Below are positions 59,400 through 64,000 of a stretch of DNA of 64,000 nt, piece after piece; the first letter of the stretch is position 1; the number at the start of each line of letters is the position of its first letter. A program made the translations under genes and the position numbers. The notes under the pieces were generated by a model, which was not told the origin of the DNA, ran no database searches, and saw only the letters and a program-made list of their open reading frames with translations. The stretch comes from Colocasia esculenta (lineage: Eukaryota; Streptophyta; Magnoliopsida; Alismatales; Araceae). The DNA is taken from the NCBI GenBank assembly GCA_014218235.1, contig CM024753.1, positions 183,434,348 through 183,498,347 of the forward strand, read 5' to 3'.

Positions 59400-60639
59400 G
59401 AGTAATGCTAGCTGTACGTATATCCGTGCATAAATTCACGTTGGAATCACCAGGTAGTATTTTATTGGGCCGTGTGAAAAGTACTCTCGTCAGTAGCTCA
59501 GCACACATCACATGCACGCGCATCTTCCCCAGACCCGCCATCATGAAACCGTCTGCCAGCATTAAATTCACTACAAAACAAATATGATGATCGATTGGAG
59601 TGACCTATTTGTCACCAGAATCAACGTATTTGTCACCAGGAGTGACCTGTTTGTCACTAGAATCCACCTATTTGTCACTGAATCACTTAAGACACGAAGT
59701 CAACTATTTGTCATCAGGAGTGATCTATTTGTCACTGGAATCAATCTATTTGTCACTGAAATCAATCTATTCGTCACTGGAATCAATCTATTTGTCACTG
59801 AATCACTTAAGACACGAAGTCACCTATTTGTCACCAGGGGTGATCTATTTGTCACTGGAATCAACCTATTTGTCACTGAAATCAATCTATTTGTCACTGA
59901 ATCACTTAAGACATGAAGTCAGCTATTTGTCACCAGGAGTGACCTATTTGTCACTGAAATCAATCTATTTGTCACTGGATTCAACCTATTTGTCACTGAA
60001 TCACTTAAGATACGAAGTCACCTATTTGTCACCAGGGGTGATCTATTTGTCACTGAAATCAACCTATTTGTCACTGAAATCAATCTATTTGTCACTGAAT
60101 CACTTAAGACATGAAGTCAGCTATTTGTCACCAGAAGTGACTTATTTGTCACTAGAATCAACGTATTTGTCACTGGAATCAATCTATTTGTCACTGAATC
60201 ACTTAAGACATGAAGTCAGCTATTTGTCACCAGGAGTGACCTATTTGTCATTAGAATCAACCTATTTGTCACTGGAATCAATCTATTTGTCACCAGAAAA
60301 ATCTATTTGTCACTAGAATCAACATATTTATCATTAGAAGAAATCTATTTATCACCGGAAGAAACCTACTTCGTGACTCTATGGGAAATTTTAATTTCCG
60401 GTCTAAAAAGTACATTTCAAATTAATTAAATATATCTCTCACTGTGCTGGGCTACTGACATGAGCACTTTCCACTGTGCTGGGCAGTTTTCATGATGGTG
60501 GACCTCGGGAACATGCGCGTCCAGGCAGAGGTGTGTGTTGAGCTGCTGACGTAGCACTTTACACATGGCCCAATGGAAAGCGCCCCGGTGATTCCAGCGT
60601 AAAATTTATACTCGTGTGCACGTGTAATTAGCATTTCTC
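59400..60639. mobile_element. Foldback Mutator-like element 2, non-autonomous
   Basis: Inverted ends of about 150 bp (59400-59550 and 60488-60639), the outer right end reading GAGAAATGCTAATTACACG on the minus strand. Exact 9-bp duplication TTCTTAATT (59391-59399, 60640-60648). The ends share GAGAAATGCT, ACGCTGGAATCACCGGG, CATTGG and CATCATGAAA with element 1 at 23940. The interior is 21-bp tandem repeats CTATTTGTCACTGGAATCAA/T with a longer unit that includes GAATCACTTAAGACACGAAG. No transposase. Confidence 0.88.
59590..60365. repeat. 21-bp tandem core of foldback element 2
   Basis: About 30 units with the constant block CTATTTGTCAC. A 238-codon frame at 59600-60316 and another at 59584-59916 arise because the period is a multiple of three. 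Confidence 0.88.
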
Positions 60640-60648
60640 TTCTTAATT

Positions 60649-62065
60649 GGTTAGTTCCTCTCTCCATCTCCTACTGGATCCCTAATTGTGTCTTTGTACA
60701 ACAATGAAGTAGGTATTATATACATCATATATCAACAGTTCATTTACGTCATAGCTTCTATATTTAGTTTTCCTTATTTATTCTATGTACAACAATGGTT
60801 AATTTATGGGCCTTGCTCTAGTTTGGGCTGTTGTATACTACCTATGAGCAATACAATGAAGTAGCTCTCCGATTTCCCTAATCGTTCTTATCAACTATAC
60901 ATAGAAAAATTACAGCTTTGGAAACATAGGTCTTGCAAAGACAATTGTTTAGTACCCAAACCAAGTGCATGTGGCAACCCAAGAGACCACTCATGCCCAA
61001 AAAAAGAAAAGGGAAAAATCAAGAGACCACGTTCTGGCCTCTCTCTCTCTCATCGGCTATATGCAAACGTACTCGTACATGCATGTCACTTATAAAGCAA
61101 GAGATTAATGGGAAGTGAGGTGTTTTCTTGCTTATGCCCACTAAACGTTAGCTGGATTGATTCCATTATGGGAGAAAGCAGGAAAGAAAGCGAATGAAAT
61201 CTTATCCTGCCATAGAATGCATGCTGCTAATCTTGGTTCAGTGGCTTTGTTTCTTGTGGAGTTTTGGAAGGCGTGGTGTGTTTTGTGGCCTACATGTCTC
61301 TGATGTCGACTACTTAAAGCTGCTCCCTCTCAAACCAGAGGGCCAAAAGTAATTTTTTTTTTTTTTTTGTCATTCCCTCTTTCTCACATATATACCGCCG
61401 AGTGTAATTCCCTCCCACGAAATAAAGGAAGCGGATCTTCTATATATTAGTTTGGCTGTCTCATAATTTGACATGTCTCACTCTACTGCAGTCTGCATGT
61501 AATCTCAAATAATTTGAAAAATCTCTACTTTTTGAACACTTTTGCCAGTGAGGAAATATTTATGTACATTAAGGAAATTAAGATTAACGAAGCGATATTT
61601 GCTGTGATTCTTCAACGACAACTGTCTGCGTTTTATCTTATCTCATGATCATCATCTGATTCCTTCTGGTGAATATATATGATCAGATCCTAATTGCTAG
61701 CTAGTTATTTGGAGGATGTTGGATCATTAACAAGTGTAAAACATCAGCCTGCCATGACGAGGCATGTTCTACGCGGATAGTTATAGTTCTAATTAGTGCA
61801 AGTATGGAAAGGAGTACCCTCGTGATGATGCATGAATTAATACTATTACCTTTCCCTTCTTCCTTTTAGCAACAAATGCTGCGTCAGACGAAGGACCAAG
61901 GAGGCATGACATGGTCTACACTTACTGCAGTACTCTTACTTTTTTTTGACAAGTGCTGCAGTAGTACTCTCAGTACAGTATGAGGGTTATGATTCTTAGA
62001 TACTATCTAGAAATGAGTTTGCGGGGATTTTGGCCAACAAAATCGGCCTTGATTCCAAGTGTGCA
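60649..62065. other. Intergenic DNA
   Basis: AT-rich; T-run near 61350 and CTCTCT near 61040. No gene-like frame or element end supported. Confidence 0.35.
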
Positions 62066-62089
62066 TCTGTTTATGTGCTGTTACTGTTA

Positions 62090-63300
62090 TAGTAACATAG
62101 GTCGGCTCCTGCCGAGGTGACCGTTGAGGCGCTTCTCGCCAGACCGAGCCGAGACGACCAAGCCGATGAATCCCTTTTGAGGCGCGCTTGGCCGACGTGT
62201 GACGCTGCTCCCGAGCTCACGACCTGACCTGCAAAGCCCGCCGAGTGGGCTCGGCGGGGAGACACTCCAACGCTCAAGTCAGTTGCTAGCCGAGCAGAAT
62301 GGCCTAGCATGGGGGGAGAATAGCGTACCTTGCCCAGTGGAATGTCTACCCTTTATATAGTGTTAGGACACGTACGTGTGAGCTGGACGAGCCGTCATTC
62401 TCGCTGGGAGTTACCGAGATTCCCGCCGGATTGGGCGCCGTTACTTCTGCTGAGTTGCGATGATCGTGGTTGCCACCTGTAGGTCTGACTGCTGAGATCG
62501 TGGCCTTAATGGCCGTGACTTGCGGTTCCATGAATCTCAGTCATTGACCTATATGCCTATTGACCGTGTGGGCTGTGATGGGGCACATGAGAGGGCCGAG
62601 CTCTAGGTCGACGAGACCCGAGCTTTTGATGACCCGAGGTGCAAAAGGATGAGCTCCCTTGTGGTCGGATTCGCAAGGCTGCCTAGGCCGATCTGTAGAC
62701 AGGCCTGCCTGGGCCGAGCTGTAGACGCCCAAGACGCACAGACCAGAGCTGTAGCTGACGTACTTGGTGAGGCCGTAGATAAGATGTCGGCCAATGGCCT
62801 TAGTGAGGTCGGTCGATCCGAGGTCTGACCCGTTGGGAATACCCTGATCACTTCGGACGCCGCCATCCTCGTTGACTCTGCTGATCTGACCTGGTTCTCA
62901 TCCGAGGTGAGGTTCATGCCCATCAGCCAAAGCTGCTGAATGTCGGACTATCCTTAGATGTGGTCGGCTACCTTCGGAGTCGGCCGACCTGCTTGGAAAC
63001 CCCCGTAGCACTGGCCCCCTAGGTTCACGTCGGATCGTGAACGCGTGCCGAGGTGAAGCTAAAATTTCCCTGCTGGGAGCAGATGCCCTGCCATGTGGCG
63101 CTATGAGGACGCCGAACATCGGAGTCGCCGAACATTGCGTCATCTAACAAGCCACATGGCGTCGTGTCATCTGACAAGCCACCTGGCGTTTCTACGGAGG
63201 CTGCGCTGACATCATTGCGTCGCCTCGTTTCCCGAGCCTAATCACAGCACTCCTTGCTTCCTGCGCTGATCAGGATCCGAGGGGTCGGCCCCCAGCTAAT
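62090..63300 (-). mobile_element. LTR-like GC-rich block (tentative)
   Basis: Recurrent GCCGAG/TCGGCC phrases and a minus-strand CTATATAAAG (62351-62360) resemble a gypsy LTR promoter region in reverse orientation. Ends and target duplication were not found. It may be part of the same element as the frame at 63525. Confidence 0.35.
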
Positions 63301-63382
63301 CCAGTGATGACGCGTGGGCCGATCTTAACCATTGGCTTAAAAGTCGGATCCCTACCGTTGGATTCGATTGGCCTCCCGGCCC

Positions 63383-63390
63383 TATAAATA
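63383..63390 (+). promoter_or_regulatory. TATA box upstream of the frame at 63525
   Basis: TATAAATA in CCCTATAAATATTGG, 142 bp upstream of the ATG. Confidence 0.5.
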
Positions 63391-63524
63391 TTGGGGTCTA
63401 CTGCCGAAAGCTTGCCCTTGCTCTCGCACGCGACCACACACAGACGACTAGCCGACGTGCCGACATCTCTGCCATCTGTCCGATCTTTCGTGCGTCCGTC
63501 GCTTGCTTCCTTCTGAGGTAAGCG

Positions 63525-64000
63525 ATGTCTTCGAGTTCTGCGTCTTCTTCCTCTGGTCCTCGTCGCCACGAGGGTTCGTCGTCTGGAGGTTCTCCTTCTG
63601 AGAACTCTTCTTCTCGTTCACCAGGGGTGGTTTGCTCTGATGGAGCACCCCCCTCTCCTCGGTCTGATGGCGAGCCGTCAGACCATTCTGATGACTATTT
63701 CATTGTTGATCCTGGGACTTATGTTCCCAAGGATCCTTCTGCTCATACTTCTGGGGCTCGCTGTCCGGCCGACAATGTCACCGACGCTCAGTGCGAAACT
63801 AGCGACGAGACCCTCGCGTGGATGAAAGCTCACTCCGGACTAGAGTTTCCGGAGGGTTACTCCATGTATCGCTCGAGTCAGCTTCGTGCTCACTACGTAG
63901 CAGAGGGTGGAGTCTGTATTTATGTTGAGGCCGTCCGAGCTGGCTTCCGCCTCCCATTGCATCCTTTCATTATTTTTCTCCTCTTCAAGTTGGGAGTCGC
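63525..64000 (+). CDS. N-terminus of a 'putative gypsy-type transposon' protein, cut by window edge
   Basis: From ATG 63525 the frame is open for 158 codons to the end of the window. The first 60 residues are Ser/Pro/Asp-rich and likely disordered. From about residue 90 the pattern (LEFPEGYSMYRSS, then VEAVRAGFRLPLHPFIIFLL) matches the plant domain called 'putative gypsy type transposon' (PF04195-like), usually found in or beside Ty3/gypsy elements. A GGTAAGC donor-like site sits at 63517 just before the ATG. The domain call is from pattern memory. It is probably element-derived and not a host gene. Confidence 0.6.
   Translation, partial: MSSSSASSSSGPRRHEGSSSGGSPSENSSSRSPGVVCSDGAPPSPRSDGEPSDHSDDYFIVDPGTYVPKDPSAHTSGARCPADNVTDAQCETSDETLAWMKAHSGLEFPEGYSMYRSSQLRAHYVAEGGVCIYVEAVRAGFRLPLHPFIIFLLFKLGV

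Noticed and set aside
59041..59405. Three overlapping Pro/Ser-rich frames
   Set aside because: C-rich composition leaves all three frames open; no start context or homology.
59600..60316. 238-codon open frame, and similar frames at 24266-25236
   Set aside because: They translate 21-bp tandem repeats into seven-residue repeats in more than one frame and on both strands; period divisible by three explains the lack of stops.

Overview
This window is nuclear DNA of a flowering plant. It has one recognisable single-copy gene with plant-type introns and a TATA promoter, in a matrix of LTR retrotransposons, MITEs, SINEs and foldback transposons. I cannot name the species. All family assignments come from motifs read by eye; no database search was run.

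Left part (1-20411) is a nest. The oldest visible layer is a Ty3/gypsy LTR (5037-6098, resuming at 20263-20411), related to the long LTRs of the gypsy element at 44-56 kb. Its left part lies beyond a minus-strand element (1-5036) with about 4.1-kb LTRs and a non-coding interior of only 438 bp. A 13.6-kb minus-strand SIRE/Maximus-like copia element (6099-19698) and a 553-bp TRIM (19705-20257) lie side by side at one ACATG target. The copia element has gag, pol and a further 3.7 kb of decayed coding sequence after pol; its LTRs carry a 20/59-bp minisatellite.

Middle (20412-38600): AT-rich intergenic DNA holds an LTR-like block, a hAT-type MITE and an 85-bp tandem array with palindromic TAATCGATTA cores. 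A 1.49-kb foldback element with 9-bp target duplications has inserted into that array. From about 28.5 kb three phase-compatible plus-strand exons of an unidentified gene can be read. The third is cut by an Ale-type copia element (30486-35802, TSD GACTA), which itself took up a 350-bp hAT MITE (TSD GTCGCTTC). A tRNA-derived SINE sits at 38.0-38.3 kb.

Gene (39104-42000): a four-exon minus-strand class I glutamine amidotransferase-like gene of the plant gamma-glutamyl peptidase type, 253 codons, catalytic Cys/His/Glu present, first intron with a GC donor. A TATA box and a (GA)n tract lie upstream.

Right part (42063-64000): a chromodomain-bearing Tekay/Del-type gypsy element (44183-56221) has a pol region with ten in-frame TAG/TGA stops, and its 3' LTR was split by a 2.7-kb solo LTR (51410-54114, TSD GTTGT). 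Further right are a hAT MITE, a hairpin MITE candidate, a second foldback element of the 23.9-kb family (59400-60639, exact 9-bp TSD) and, at the edge, an LTR-like block followed by an open frame resembling the plant 'putative gypsy-type transposon' domain.

The most unusual item is the foldback pair: Mutator-like insertion hallmarks (9-bp TSD, long inverted ends starting GAGAAATGCT or GAGTAATGCT) combined with interiors made of 21-bp tandem repeats around CTATTTGTCACTGGAATC. No transposase is visible in either copy.
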